64,000 nt of DNA from contig JBBRKQ010000007.1 of assembly GCA_038231815.1 (NCBI GenBank), positions 1 to 64,000 of the forward strand, written 5' to 3'. This document shows positions 36,860 through 45,808 of this stretch, piece by piece. Source of the DNA: CAILKP01 sp038231815 (lineage in GTDB: Bacteria > Planctomycetota > Phycisphaerae > Phycisphaerales > UBA1924). The translations under genes and the position numbers were made by a program. Position 1 is the stretch's first letter; every line of letters starts with the position of its first letter. The notes under the pieces are model-generated. The model was not told the origin of the DNA. It ran no database searches and saw only the letters and a program-made list of their open reading frames with translations.

Positions 36860-36904
36860 ATTCTTGCTCGACTTCAATTCAAGTGACACCGCTTGGGTTG
36901 ATCC

Positions 36905-36939
36905 AGAGCGGCTCCGCAATTGCGGAGCCGCTCTTTTTT
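36905..36939 (+). terminator. Intrinsic terminator of the HAF/Ig gene pair
   Basis: AGAGCGGCTCCGCAA (36905-36919) pairs perfectly with 36920-36934 and is followed by TTTTT. Confidence 0.92.
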
Positions 36940-37305
36940 ATCCTGGTTACACGTCACCTTGGCGGGTAGAGTGGCGGTAGTTTGTGTTGCGAAGATTGCC
37001 CTGCCGAGAACGAAAAAACCGCCAAAGCTCTGGCATTTTCGGATTATTGCGTCGGCTACCAATTCCTAGGTCGTCACTCCAATATATCAACCGGCTCCGC
37101 CAAGTTCGCCCGCACGCTAGCCTCATACGGACTTTGATCGATCAAATGCGGCTGGCTTTTTCGACCGAGCTAGCGAAGGAAATGTGTCTCTGCCCAAAGC
37201 GACATGCGGACGACTTGGGCTGCTCGCCATCAGACCCAGCGGTGCCTCGCTTGTTTGCTTCTCGCTCACAATGAAGTGCGACTATTGGTACGAAGGAGAT
37301 TCCCG
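36940..37305. other. Intergenic region upstream of the LamG-like gene, with a 14-bp palindrome
   Basis: No gene was recognised. TTTGATCGATCAAA (37133-37146) is a perfect palindrome about 160 bases before the next start and could be a repressor or activator site. GAAGGAGAT at 37292-37300 is the ribosome binding site of the next gene. Confidence 0.5.
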
Positions 37306-38634
37306 ATGCCCCTTGTCCACCCCCGCGATGCGTGCTCATTACTTGTTCTCGCGCTGGCCATCACCGGCACGGCGCTGCCCGCCCTGGCCGATCCGGTGGG
37401 TCATGACTGCGTGCTCTGGCTCAAAGCCGATGCGGGCGTGACAACCGACGGTGGCGGCCGGGTCACCGCGGCGACCGACTTTTCTGGCACTGGCAATCAC
37501 GCGAGCGTTGGGGTGGGCTCTGGACCACTGCTTGTACCAGCCGCGCTTAATGGATTGCCGGTGATGCGCTTCGATGGAAACTGGCTAAACCTGGCTGGGC
37601 AGGTGCTTTCAAGCCAGCAGTTCACCATCGTCGCCGTCGTCAATGACACCCGGCGCGAGGGCTCCTTTCATGAGGTCTTCTCAAACTGGACCTTTGGTAA
37701 CACCCTCTCATCAGTTTTCTTTGGCACGACGGCGTTAGATCCCGGCGGGCCAGACACCACCCGTGCGCGGCTGACCGATGATGTGGGCGGAGCGAACCAA
37801 GGCCAGACCGGAGTAGGAGTCGTCACCAACCGCTCCTCGCACTTTATCTTCTCGGGCATCAGCCGCACAAACAACGCTGAGGTGTTCCAGAATCGAACAC
37901 TGATCGCAAGTTCCGCCGCACCGATTAGTACAAGAAATCTTGCCCCGCCATACGTAATAGGCCGTCAAGGACCGATCAGTGAATTCTGGACTGGGGACAT
38001 CGCGGAAATTTTGATTTACAATACCGCTCTCTCACGGTGCGAGCTTGATACTGTGTACGACTACTTCAACGGCCGCTACGGGCTTGCCAACTGCCTGCCC
38101 GTCCTGACCTCGCAGCCGACCGACCAAATCGCTTGCCAGCGCGGCACAGTGCGGCTTGCAGTAACGGCCGCTGGTGGGCTGTGCAATAGCAACTTTACGT
38201 ACCGTTGGTCAAAGGGTGGCATGCCGCTAAATGATGGGAACATGGGCACAAGCACAATCAGCGGCGCTGTAACCCGGGAGCTACTGATCACCAATTTCTC
38301 GGGAGCGGCCGCGGGGTCATACCGCTGCGCGGTGGCAAACAGTTGCGGTACCGTCACCAGCAACCCGGCCACGATTGCGCTCGGGGCAAGCTGCTCGCTG
38401 GCGGACATCGTCGGCACAGTCAGCGGCTCACCAACAGGACCACTGCTTTGCCCGGACGGCCTGGTAGACGGAGCAGATTTTATCGCGTTCATCAACAGCT
38501 TCAGCGTTGGGGACCCGGCAATTGATGCCCTCGCGGATGTCGCCGGTGGTGGCCCTGATGGACTCTGGCCAGATGGAATCATCGACGGCGCTGATTTCAT
38601 TGCGTTTATCAACGCCTTCTCGGCTGGCTGCTGA
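37306..38634 (+). CDS. Secreted LamG/concanavalin-like protein with Ig-like domain and GC-type dockerin tail
   Basis: The product has 442 residues; start fixed by GAAGGAGAT six bases upstream. A signal peptide (LLVLALAITGTALPALA) precedes a LamG-like jelly-roll domain (about 28-260). CVLWLKADAGV...WTGDIAEILIYNTALSRCELDTVYDYFNGRYGL is the typical framework of this domain, which binds carbohydrates or other ligands. An Ig-like domain follows (about 265-365, ending YRCAVANSCGTVTSN), then the dockerin pair (DGLVDGADFIAFINSF, DGIIDGADFIAFINAF) ending SAGC. The first dockerin half carries an insertion between its CSLADIV and the acidic loop. It is probably a surface-displayed binding protein. Confidence 0.87.
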   Translation: MPLVHPRDACSLLVLALAITGTALPALADPVGHDCVLWLKADAGVTTDGGGRVTAATDFSGTGNHASVGVGSGPLLVPAALNGLPVMRFDGNWLNLAGQVLSSQQFTIVAVVNDTRREGSFHEVFSNWTFGNTLSSVFFGTTALDPGGPDTTRARLTDDVGGANQGQTGVGVVTNRSSHFIFSGISRTNNAEVFQNRTLIASSAAPISTRNLAPPYVIGRQGPISEFWTGDIAEILIYNTALSRCELDTVYDYFNGRYGLANCLPVLTSQPTDQIACQRGTVRLAVTAAGGLCNSNFTYRWSKGGMPLNDGNMGTSTISGAVTRELLITNFSGAAAGSYRCAVANSCGTVTSNPATIALGASCSLADIVGTVSGSPTGPLLCPDGLVDGADFIAFINSFSVGDPAIDALADVAGGGPDGLWPDGIIDGADFIAFINAFSAGC

Positions 38635-38659
38635 AAACGTGAGACACGCATCACTGGCA

Positions 38660-40093
38660 TCATCTCTTCTCGGCAGGCGGCTTCGAGGCGGCCGCACCCT
38701 TTAGCCCGAGCGACAGCGACAAAAACTCGCCGTTGTCAAAGCTCATCCCCTCGCGGTTGTTCTCGGCAAAGCGCACGATCACCATGTCTTCCTGAGGCAG
38801 CACGTACAGCCGCTGCTTACCCAGTCCCGCGGCCATGTAAATTTCCCACGGTGTGCCATCGGGGCGCTTTATTGCTACTGCTGCTTCACGGCTGAGTAGC
38901 TTCATGCGCAGGTTGGCGCGAATGTCATCGGCACTACCGCCGCCACCATCGGCCACGGCGCCCGCTCCGGAACCCTCACGCAGCAACCACCAAGTGAGGC
39001 CGTAGGCCGCGTTTGCTTTGCTGGGCTTAAAGCACTCCGCCAGCAGGTCAGGCCGCACAATCTGCGTGCTTGCGCCATCTGGCTTTTTCCAACTTCCGCT
39101 TTGCAGCACAAGCTGGCCAAACTTGGCCCATTGCTGGGCCGTGAGAAAGCAGCCCCCAGGCAAGTTGGGGTTGCCCGCGAGATCTTTGCCGAAGTACCCA
39201 ACGGCCAAACCGATCGGATCAAACAGCTTGGCTTTCATGTACCCCAACACAGTCTTCTGTGACTCGGGCAGCGTCTTGCTGGCTGTCAGCTTGCGCTGCA
39301 AGAACTCTCCGAAGGCCATGTAATGGCTCGGTCCGTACTCAAAGCGGGCGCCCGGCTTGGCCACGCTCTTGGCTGTTACGGCGGCCTTGAACTTGTCAGG
39401 CACCGCGTTTGCGCCACGCTGGGCATCTTTCTTTGATCCGGTGCCCGGCCCCATGATTTTCTGACCGTTCCGCCCCGGCGTCGCGCCGCCGCCCAGCGTG
39501 TCATCTGATGGGTCAAGCCCGGACGAGAGCGTGAGCAAATGGCGCACCGTGATAAGCTTCTTGTCCGGATCGGTCGCCCACTCGGTAATCGTGTCGCACA
39601 CCAGTTCATCCCACCCGGTAATGAGCCCATCACCGATGGCGATCGCCGCGGTGACACCGGTAAATGACTTGGTCCCGCTGGCCAGAGGATGCGGTTTGCT
39701 TGCCGACCAACCGTTGTCATAACGCTCAAAGATGACCTTGCCGTGCTGCATCACCAGCACGGCCCGACCGGACTTACCGGCGGAGTAATCCGCCGCGGCG
39801 GCAAAATCTGCATCGCGGCCTTCCAGCGGCGATCCCTTGGGTGTGGCAGCCTCGGCAGAAAGGTTGGCAGGCGCTGGTGACCCGCGCTTCGGACTGTCTG
39901 CGAGCCCAGTACTTCCTGCCGCGAGTATGACCACAGCGCCAAGAAACGTGCGCAGAATCAAACCGCCGCACCAGCTAGGGCCAGAGGTAGGGCCAGAGGT
40001 AGGGCCAGAGGTAGGGCCAGAGGGCCGACCCGTGGGAGCATTCGCGGGCAATAGTGAACCGGGGTTGTGGCTGCTGAAGCGCAAGATTGGCAT
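38660..40093 (-). CDS. Beta-lactamase-family serine hydrolase (class C / esterase-like), secreted
   Basis: The product has 477 residues. The N-terminus includes four Gly-Pro-Thr-Ser repeats before the hydrophobic export segment (about 47-65: LRTFLGAVVILAAGSTG), so the real start may be later. The catalytic SxxK appears as SGTKSFTG (Ser about 140). YGPSHYMAFGEFL provides the conserved tyrosine region, and VRHLLTLSSGLDPSD is a typical conserved stretch. The family includes D-amino-acid peptidases, esterases and class C beta-lactamases. An extracytoplasmic peptidase or esterase is likely; resistance cannot be inferred. Its stop faces the LamG gene. Confidence 0.83.
   Translation of the reverse strand: MPILRFSSHNPGSLLPANAPTGRPSGPTSGPTSGPTSGPSWCGGLILRTFLGAVVILAAGSTGLADSPKRGSPAPANLSAEAATPKGSPLEGRDADFAAAADYSAGKSGRAVLVMQHGKVIFERYDNGWSASKPHPLASGTKSFTGVTAAIAIGDGLITGWDELVCDTITEWATDPDKKLITVRHLLTLSSGLDPSDDTLGGGATPGRNGQKIMGPGTGSKKDAQRGANAVPDKFKAAVTAKSVAKPGARFEYGPSHYMAFGEFLQRKLTASKTLPESQKTVLGYMKAKLFDPIGLAVGYFGKDLAGNPNLPGGCFLTAQQWAKFGQLVLQSGSWKKPDGASTQIVRPDLLAECFKPSKANAAYGLTWWLLREGSGAGAVADGGGGSADDIRANLRMKLLSREAAVAIKRPDGTPWEIYMAAGLGKQRLYVLPQEDMVIVRFAENNREGMSFDNGEFLSLSLGLKGAAASKPPAEKR
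39977..40024. repeat. 12-bp tandem repeat (four units) coding Gly-Pro-Thr-Ser
   Basis: AGGGCCAGAGGT repeats at 39977, 39989, 40001 and, with a changed last base, 40013. It lies in the N-terminal arm of the minus-strand hydrolase. Confidence 0.92.
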
Positions 40094-40392
40094 AGGTCAC
40101 TCCAAAAAAGGCAGGATCACGACTGAAGCAAACGAAGCCAGACTCCATCTGACCGGGCTGGCAACGGCACGCCCGGACGAAGGAAACGGTCGCCTCGGGC
40201 ATCCGAATGAACCAACGTGGCATTCGGCCCGATGTTGCGGTCCGAGCCGCGTTATTCGGCCCTTGCTGCTATCTTCCGTACTCTGTGCCGGGCGAATCGT
40301 ACCGATGGACCGCCCTGACAGGTTGTTTTTCGCGGATATGACTCTGTTTGTCGGATCATCCTCTGACCATCGTTTGACTGGGCGAACGCATT
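40094..40392. other. Divergent intergenic region between the hydrolase and rhomboid genes
   Basis: No gene, known RNA or strong promoter match was recognised. Confidence 0.4.
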
Positions 40393-41673
40393 ATGGGCCT
40401 TTACGACCGAGATTACGTGAAGACATCGAACCCTGCATCCTTGGGCAATCCGGCGGGGGGTGGCGGTGGCCGTTTTGGCCGAGGCGGGAGGTTTGGTGGC
40501 GGCGGCGGGGGTGGCAACTTCTTCCAGCGAGTACGCGAATGGTCATTTAACACCTGGCTGATTGTGGTCAACATCGCCGTGTTCATGTTCTTTGGCATTT
40601 TCTTTTACAATCAAAACAACGATGTGACCATCAGTTGGGGTCGTGAGTATTTTAAGGACGTCGCGCCGGCAGTGATCGAGCGAGGAGTGATTGTGCCCGG
40701 ACCGCGCGAACGGCACCCGACGCTGGCGAATGTAACTTACAATCGAATTGTCGATCCGCAAGATGTACTCAAGACCGATTCCGGAGTCTTGGTGCTCGAT
40801 CCAAAGACCGGCCAACCGATCCGGCGAACCATCGGCCGTCAACGGTTCATGACCGAACGGGTTGATCAGGCATTCGGGCACTTTTCAACCGGCAAAGGCT
40901 TCATGGAGTTTGAAGTCTGGCGTGTGCTGACTTTTCAGTTCCTGCATGCCAACATGACCCATCTTCTGTTCAACATGCTCGGGCTGTTCATGTTTGGAGG
41001 GCTAGTCGAGCAAGCGCTCGGTAAGAAGCGTTACGCGGCGTTTTATCTTGTGTGTGGTATCGCCGGCGCTTTGATGTACCTGCTCCTGAACTTCACCGGC
41101 AATCTGCTGCTGCTGACGGGCATGAAATTTCCGGGCCTGCTCTTTGACGATCTCTACACGCCGTTGGTCGGCGCTTCTGCGGGTATCTTTGGTGTGCTGC
41201 TGGCGGCGGCGTTTTTGGCACCCAACGAGATCGTTATGGTCTTCTTTGTCCTGCCGATGAAACTCAAGCACGCGGTCTACGCGTTCGTAGCCATTGCACT
41301 GGGCAGCCTGATCTGGGGAACCAACAACGCCGGCGGCGAGGCCGCCCACATCGGCGGGGCGATGGCCGGAGCGTTCTTCATTCGGCGGACGTACTTGCTA
41401 CGGGACTTCTTTGATGTGCTTGGCCCCCGAAAGCCCGGGGGCAAACCAAGACCGCCGCGGGGTTACAACCCGAAGCTAACGTACGTTGCGGGGGCAGATA
41501 CGCTGGCAGGTTCTGACGCAACGGCATCGGTAGCCACGCCGACGGCGGAAGCGGCCGAAGTAGACAGAATCCTTCAGAAGCTAAGCACCGAGGGCCGCGC
41601 CGGACTGACCGAAACGGAGTTGGCCACGCTGGAATCGCACCGCGCGCGATTGCAGGCCCAGGAAAAGCGTTAG
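40393..41673 (+). CDS. Rhomboid-family intramembrane serine protease
   Basis: The product has 426 residues. A Gly/Arg/Phe-rich cytoplasmic arm (about 1-45: GGGGGRFGRGGRFGGGGGGG) precedes the first helix (about 53-75). An extracytoplasmic loop follows, then FLHANMTHLLFNMLGLFMFGGLVE (rhomboid helix 2 motif with HxxxxHxxxN). The catalytic serine is in GASAGIFG (Ser about 261) and the histidine in EAAHIGGAMAGAF (His about 318). Rhomboids cleave transmembrane proteins inside the bilayer; substrates here are unknown. The C-terminal tail (about 365-426) is soluble and ends in a short helical region. Confidence 0.92.
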   Translation: MGLYDRDYVKTSNPASLGNPAGGGGGRFGRGGRFGGGGGGGNFFQRVREWSFNTWLIVVNIAVFMFFGIFFYNQNNDVTISWGREYFKDVAPAVIERGVIVPGPRERHPTLANVTYNRIVDPQDVLKTDSGVLVLDPKTGQPIRRTIGRQRFMTERVDQAFGHFSTGKGFMEFEVWRVLTFQFLHANMTHLLFNMLGLFMFGGLVEQALGKKRYAAFYLVCGIAGALMYLLLNFTGNLLLLTGMKFPGLLFDDLYTPLVGASAGIFGVLLAAAFLAPNEIVMVFFVLPMKLKHAVYAFVAIALGSLIWGTNNAGGEAAHIGGAMAGAFFIRRTYLLRDFFDVLGPRKPGGKPRPPRGYNPKLTYVAGADTLAGSDATASVATPTAEAAEVDRILQKLSTEGRAGLTETELATLESHRARLQAQEKR

Positions 41674-41717
41674 CAAGGAGCAAGTTGCCGCGGTCTGAGC
41701 CCGCTGCCAAGCCCGGC

Positions 41718-41760
41718 CCGGTGCCAAGTCCAGTCCGGTACCAAGTCCAGTCCGGTCCAA
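41718..41760. repeat. 17-bp tandem repeat (about 2.5 units)
   Basis: CCGGTGCCAAGTCCAGT (41718-41734) is followed by a copy with one change (41735-41751) and a partial third. It lies between convergent genes and encodes nothing evident. Confidence 0.75.
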
Positions 41761-41786
41761 GCTCATTTTCAAGGCCACATCCGGTG

Positions 41787-42719
41787 TCACTTTCCGGGCG
41801 CAAAGAGTTCAGCCGGTGGCTGCACCGGCGTGTAAGGCATGATAAAAACGCCTCGAACTGGCTTGGTATTAACCTCGGCTTTGGCGTTCTTTGCTGTTCC
41901 ACCGGCGACACGGTTCATCCGCAGGCCCATCACCGGTATGCCGACGGTGCAGGGGCCGAAGCTTGGCAGCGATCCGGCGATGATCGGTGTGCAAACCAGT
42001 CGAGCCGTGTCATCAGCCGGAAAGTTTGGATCGTAAAGCATGACATCAAAGCCGCCAGCGCGTGGCTTGATGGCTGTGGCGACAACCTGATGGTTGTCTG
42101 TAAGCTGGCCCCGACTATAAGAGCCGGAACCGGATGTGCCGACATACACCAGCCCCAGCATCGATATGTTGCCAGCGGCGAGTGTGCGCACAACTCGGGC
42201 CATCTCCGCGGCGGTCATCGCCCGCGTACCCATGGGGCCGTTGTCGCGGGCGCTCATCCATGCCGCAAATCGCAGGGCTTGGGGCAAGCCAGCGCTTAGC
42301 CCGCCGAGCGAATCCAACTGGCGGCGGTGCAAATATTCTCGCAGCGGTGTGCCGGCTTGGGGCTGAGCAGCGGAGCCCGCCACTGTTGCAGCCGCGGCGG
42401 GCACGGCCCGGTGCGCGAGAAAAAAATCCGCAGCAGCGAACGACATGCCGCCACACAGACCATAGCTGCTCTGCTGAATAAGCCCACCCAGCACGCCGAA
42501 GGACTTGGGCAGCACACTGCCACTGAAGTGGTTGACAAATACGAAGCCGTGCTTTGAAGGCAAAAAACCTGAACGAGCCGGGATGGAAGATGTGGGTACC
42601 GCGGGACCCGAATTGGCACCGATGGCCAAGCCAGTCAGAATCGCCGCGACGGTGAGCACTGCGGCGAGAATCCCAAGCGACGCGATTCGAGACGCGTGCG
42701 GCCCGCTGGTGTGCCTCAT
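41787..42719 (-). CDS. Putative secreted cysteine-protease-like protein (LCGGMS ... NHQVV)
   Basis: The product has 310 residues with a signal sequence (LGILAAVLTVAAILTGLAIG). YGLCGGMSFAAADFF (about 86-100) has a cysteine at the start of a helix. DNHQVVATA (His, about 213) and VMLYDPNFP (Asp) follow in the order of a papain-like Cys-His-Asp triad. This is a reading of motif order only; the family is not assigned. A secreted hydrolase acting on peptide or cell-wall substrates would fit. The start overlaps the stop of the CDGSH gene by one base, so the two are translated as one unit. Confidence 0.65.
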   Translation of the reverse strand: MRHTSGPHASRIASLGILAAVLTVAAILTGLAIGANSGPAVPTSSIPARSGFLPSKHGFVFVNHFSGSVLPKSFGVLGGLIQQSSYGLCGGMSFAAADFFLAHRAVPAAAATVAGSAAQPQAGTPLREYLHRRQLDSLGGLSAGLPQALRFAAWMSARDNGPMGTRAMTAAEMARVVRTLAAGNISMLGLVYVGTSGSGSYSRGQLTDNHQVVATAIKPRAGGFDVMLYDPNFPADDTARLVCTPIIAGSLPSFGPCTVGIPVMGLRMNRVAGGTAKNAKAEVNTKPVRGVFIMPYTPVQPPAELFAPGK

Positions 42720-42988
42720 CAGCCTTGGCCCCCTACCACCGGCGTCGGTTGTGTGTCACCCGCGGGCGCCGTCGGATCATCGGTAACGGTGAGCACGGTG
42801 GATCCATCCTCGCTGTAGGTGTAGAGCTTGCCGGGAAGTTCCTGGCGGGCGAGTTTGTGTCCACCGTCGCAGTACGGGAACTTTTTACTGAGGCCGCAGG
42901 TGCAGATGGAGATGGCTTTGCCATCGGCCAGCAGCGAAGCATCGATGCGGAAGGGGGAGGTCATGGTGAGGCGGACGAGTCTTGCCAT
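42719..42988 (-). CDS. CDGSH iron-sulfur domain protein
   Basis: The product has 89 residues from ATG 42988. ICTCGLSKKFPYCDGGH carries the ligands Cys29, Cys31, Cys40 and His44 of a CDGSH cluster, which holds a redox-active [2Fe-2S] with one histidine ligand. It is a single-motif protein without a membrane segment. The stop codon overlaps the next start (TGATG), so it is coupled to the Cys/His protein at 41787. The frame is open upstream to 43099 but without domain sequence. Confidence 0.88.
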   Translation of the reverse strand: MARLVRLTMTSPFRIDASLLADGKAISICTCGLSKKFPYCDGGHKLARQELPGKLYTYSEDGSTVLTVTDDPTAPAGDTQPTPVVGGQG

Positions 42989-43198
42989 GGGTGAGGGTAT
43001 CGCGGCGGAGCGGGGTTTTTGTAGCAAGACCCGGGCAAATGGGTGATTCGATGCGTTTATGGTAACTGAAAGGGGAAGGAGAGAAGATTTTGACGGCAAT
43101 GTCCGTTTGCAATTCCAACTCCACGCGCGTTACCGCACCCAAGCAAGAATACGTGCCTGGTGTCACTCCCAGACGGTCTGTCACTCCCGCGCCCAAGT

Positions 43199-45724
43199 CT
43201 ACTTACCCACGGTCCATTCCAGGATTCCGGTGGACATGCCATCCGGCAGCGTGATGTTGAGGCGAAGGGCCCTCGTTTCAATCGCGCTGAAGCGCAGCAC
43301 GCTGGGGGCATTCAACGCAATTGCGCCACCGGTGGGATCGCTCACGGGGGACCATGTCTTTCCGTCGGCTGCAAGAAATTGCAGCTCAAATGCCTTCGGC
43401 AACCGGCACTGACCAACCCCGGTGTCATCAAACCACCAGATCGAAACCTCACTGAGTTTGCGTGGGTTTGTAAAGTCGTACCGCACCCATTGTCCGGTGT
43501 CTTTTCCGTCGTTCTCTCCACCTTTCTTGGGCCAGAAGGTAAACCGCGGGATGGTGCCATCGGCGGCACTTTCGGGCACAACGCGGTCGAACATTGCCAC
43601 CAGGCCCTCACCATTGCCGGTATAGGAGGCAGTTGCCGTAATACCAGCCCGGGGCTGCGGGGCGATGACTTGTGGTGTCTCCGCCAGCCACACGTTCATG
43701 GCTTGGCCGGGCTCGCGATTGGCCCACATGAAATAGGGTCGCATCGTAATCGTTTCAGGTGAGAGTACCTGGCCGGTGCGATAAAGGCTCTCGCTCTCGT
43801 TGTCATCACCACCGGCAGCAGCGGATACAACAGAACCCGTTGCCGTCAGCACCGGTACTCCATCAACGATTTCTCCCTCACGAATCTGCGCGGAAGCTGG
43901 GAGGATGAGGCGCTGCATGTTGACCGATGTCGCCTCGGCACCTTCCAAGGCCGTGTTGTCCGCCGCTTCCACGGCATAGACCAGCGGTCCGCGCATAATC
44001 GCAGCCCGACCGAAGCTCGCCTTGACTCGCGGGTCGGAATACACGCGGCGAATCGGCAACGGAATCTTAAAAGTGTTACTGAGAGTCTGCCCCGGGTTGA
44101 CGGGGAGTCGGCGATAGCCATCTGCACCCGCGGCCGGCCCGATCGCACCCATGCGACTGGTTGCGGCCTGAGCCAGCATCGCGGAAGTCTGGCGAATGGC
44201 GAGCGTGATGCGTTTGTCGCCGGTGTTTCGGACCGAGATGGTCATCTGCCCACCGTACGGATAATCGGTCTTCTGTTCAATCTCAACGGCCTTGCCCGCT
44301 GACATAAGCGTGGCTTTACTCTCGATGAACAAGTTTACATACACCGTGTCGGAAGCCTCTCCCCCGACGGCATAAATGTTTCGGCCCAGTGAAGCGAAGA
44401 ATCGAAGTACATTTGGCGGGCAGCAGGCGCAGGCGAACCAATCGCTGCGAGCGTGGCCGCCGCGGCTGGCCATAGGGTTCACGTAAAAGAACTTGGATCC
44501 ATCGAGCGACACCCCGGCGAGCACAGCGTTGTAGAGCGTTTTTTCAAACTGCTCCATGTACCTGGCATCAGGTTCCAGAATAAACATCCGCTGGGCCCAC
44601 TGGCATAGTGCGATCGAGGCGCACGTTTCCTGGTACGCGGAAGTTACCGGGATATCAAACGGGACAGTGAAGCCTTCGTTGTGCCCGCTCGGGCCGATGC
44701 CCCCGGTCACGAAGATTCGCCGCTGGGTGATGTCGTGCCACAAGGCCTGCAGCGCGGGCGTGTACTTTGGCTCGCCACGGGCGGCTAGATCTGTCATTGC
44801 GGCATACATGTAGCCAGCCCGCACTGCGTGACCTGCGGCCTCAGTCTGCTCGGCGGCTGGCTTGTGGTCCTGGGCGTAATCGCCCCAAGGTGCAATCGTC
44901 TGGCCATCCAGCGTGCGATGAGGGCGGCCACGCATCTCGATAAATGCCGATGCGAGGTTGCGGTACTTAAACTGGCTCGTGGCATCGGCAAGACGCACAA
45001 GGGCGAGTTCAATTTCCTGATGGCCCGAGGGCGTGCTGAGTTTGCCGGGGGCGTAAACGTCTTCCAGAAGATCCGCGGCCTTGATCGCCACATCGAGCAG
45101 CGTGCGTTTGCCTGTGCATTCAAAGTGGGCCACACCCGCCTCAATCAGGTGGCCAAGACAGTAGGTTTCGTGATCGTTGATGTCGTTGGAGAATCGTTTG
45201 TCAACACCAACCTTCAGCGTGTAATAGGTGTTGATGTAACCATCGGGGTACTGCGCCGCGGCAACTTTGGCGATGAGGGCATCAAGGTCTTTATCAAGTT
45301 GGCCTTTGACGATCGGGTCAGACTCCGTCGCAATGAGGTACGCCCAGCCTTCCATCATTTTGTAGACATCTGAATCGTTGAAGAGCAAGCCTTGAAACTC
45401 TGCTGGCTGGTCACCCGCAACCGCGGGCTCGTTCTTGATTTTCTTGGCAGCGTTTTCAAAGTTGGCGATGCGGCCGGTGCTGTCACACTGGTGGCGATTG
45501 GCCGCGAGGGTGCCGGCTCGCACGGCGGCAATTCGCGGCCCCCAGAAACTGCCGCCAATTGAGACCGCGTTCACAGCTGCGGGGGTGATGCGAGGGAGGG
45601 AGTAGGCAGGCGGTGCAAGCTGCACGATATTCGCTACTGGCGCGGGTGCATCTGCTGGCTGGGTTGCCAAGCATGCCGCGGCCAGCAGAGGAAACGCGAG
45701 TTGCAGCGAACTGAAGTTGTACAT
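43199..45724 (-). CDS. GH127-family glycosidase (beta-L-arabinofuranosidase-like) with C-terminal carbohydrate-binding domain
   Basis: The product has 841 residues; start fixed by GGAGG five bases upstream. A signal peptide (LQLAFPLLAAACLA) is followed by the GH127 core (about 50-640). FNDSDVYKMMEGWAYLIA, QYPDGYINTYY, DHETYCLGHLIEAGVAHFECTG and FACACCPPNVLRFFASLGRNIYA are its framework; the Cys cluster coordinates a zinc ion near the nucleophilic cysteine. A beta-sandwich domain of discoidin type lies at the end (about 690-841: GENDGKDTGQWVRYDFTNPRKLSEVSIWWFDD). The enzyme releases arabinofuranose from plant or algal glycans outside the cytoplasm. Confidence 0.92.
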   Translation of the reverse strand: MYNFSSLQLAFPLLAAACLATQPADAPAPVANIVQLAPPAYSLPRITPAAVNAVSIGGSFWGPRIAAVRAGTLAANRHQCDSTGRIANFENAAKKIKNEPAVAGDQPAEFQGLLFNDSDVYKMMEGWAYLIATESDPIVKGQLDKDLDALIAKVAAAQYPDGYINTYYTLKVGVDKRFSNDINDHETYCLGHLIEAGVAHFECTGKRTLLDVAIKAADLLEDVYAPGKLSTPSGHQEIELALVRLADATSQFKYRNLASAFIEMRGRPHRTLDGQTIAPWGDYAQDHKPAAEQTEAAGHAVRAGYMYAAMTDLAARGEPKYTPALQALWHDITQRRIFVTGGIGPSGHNEGFTVPFDIPVTSAYQETCASIALCQWAQRMFILEPDARYMEQFEKTLYNAVLAGVSLDGSKFFYVNPMASRGGHARSDWFACACCPPNVLRFFASLGRNIYAVGGEASDTVYVNLFIESKATLMSAGKAVEIEQKTDYPYGGQMTISVRNTGDKRITLAIRQTSAMLAQAATSRMGAIGPAAGADGYRRLPVNPGQTLSNTFKIPLPIRRVYSDPRVKASFGRAAIMRGPLVYAVEAADNTALEGAEATSVNMQRLILPASAQIREGEIVDGVPVLTATGSVVSAAAGGDDNESESLYRTGQVLSPETITMRPYFMWANREPGQAMNVWLAETPQVIAPQPRAGITATASYTGNGEGLVAMFDRVVPESAADGTIPRFTFWPKKGGENDGKDTGQWVRYDFTNPRKLSEVSIWWFDDTGVGQCRLPKAFELQFLAADGKTWSPVSDPTGGAIALNAPSVLRFSAIETRALRLNITLPDGMSTGILEWTVGK

Positions 45725-45808
45725 GAGACCTCCGAGTGCCGAGGGCGGGAACAGGCTGAAAGATATACAAGCATACCAGCCCGGTTGCCCCTCTCATTGC
45801 GAACGTCA

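Noticed and set aside
44828..45373. Plus-strand frame of 181 codons opposite the GH127 gene
   Set aside because: It is antisense to well-conserved GH127 motifs and has no features of its own.
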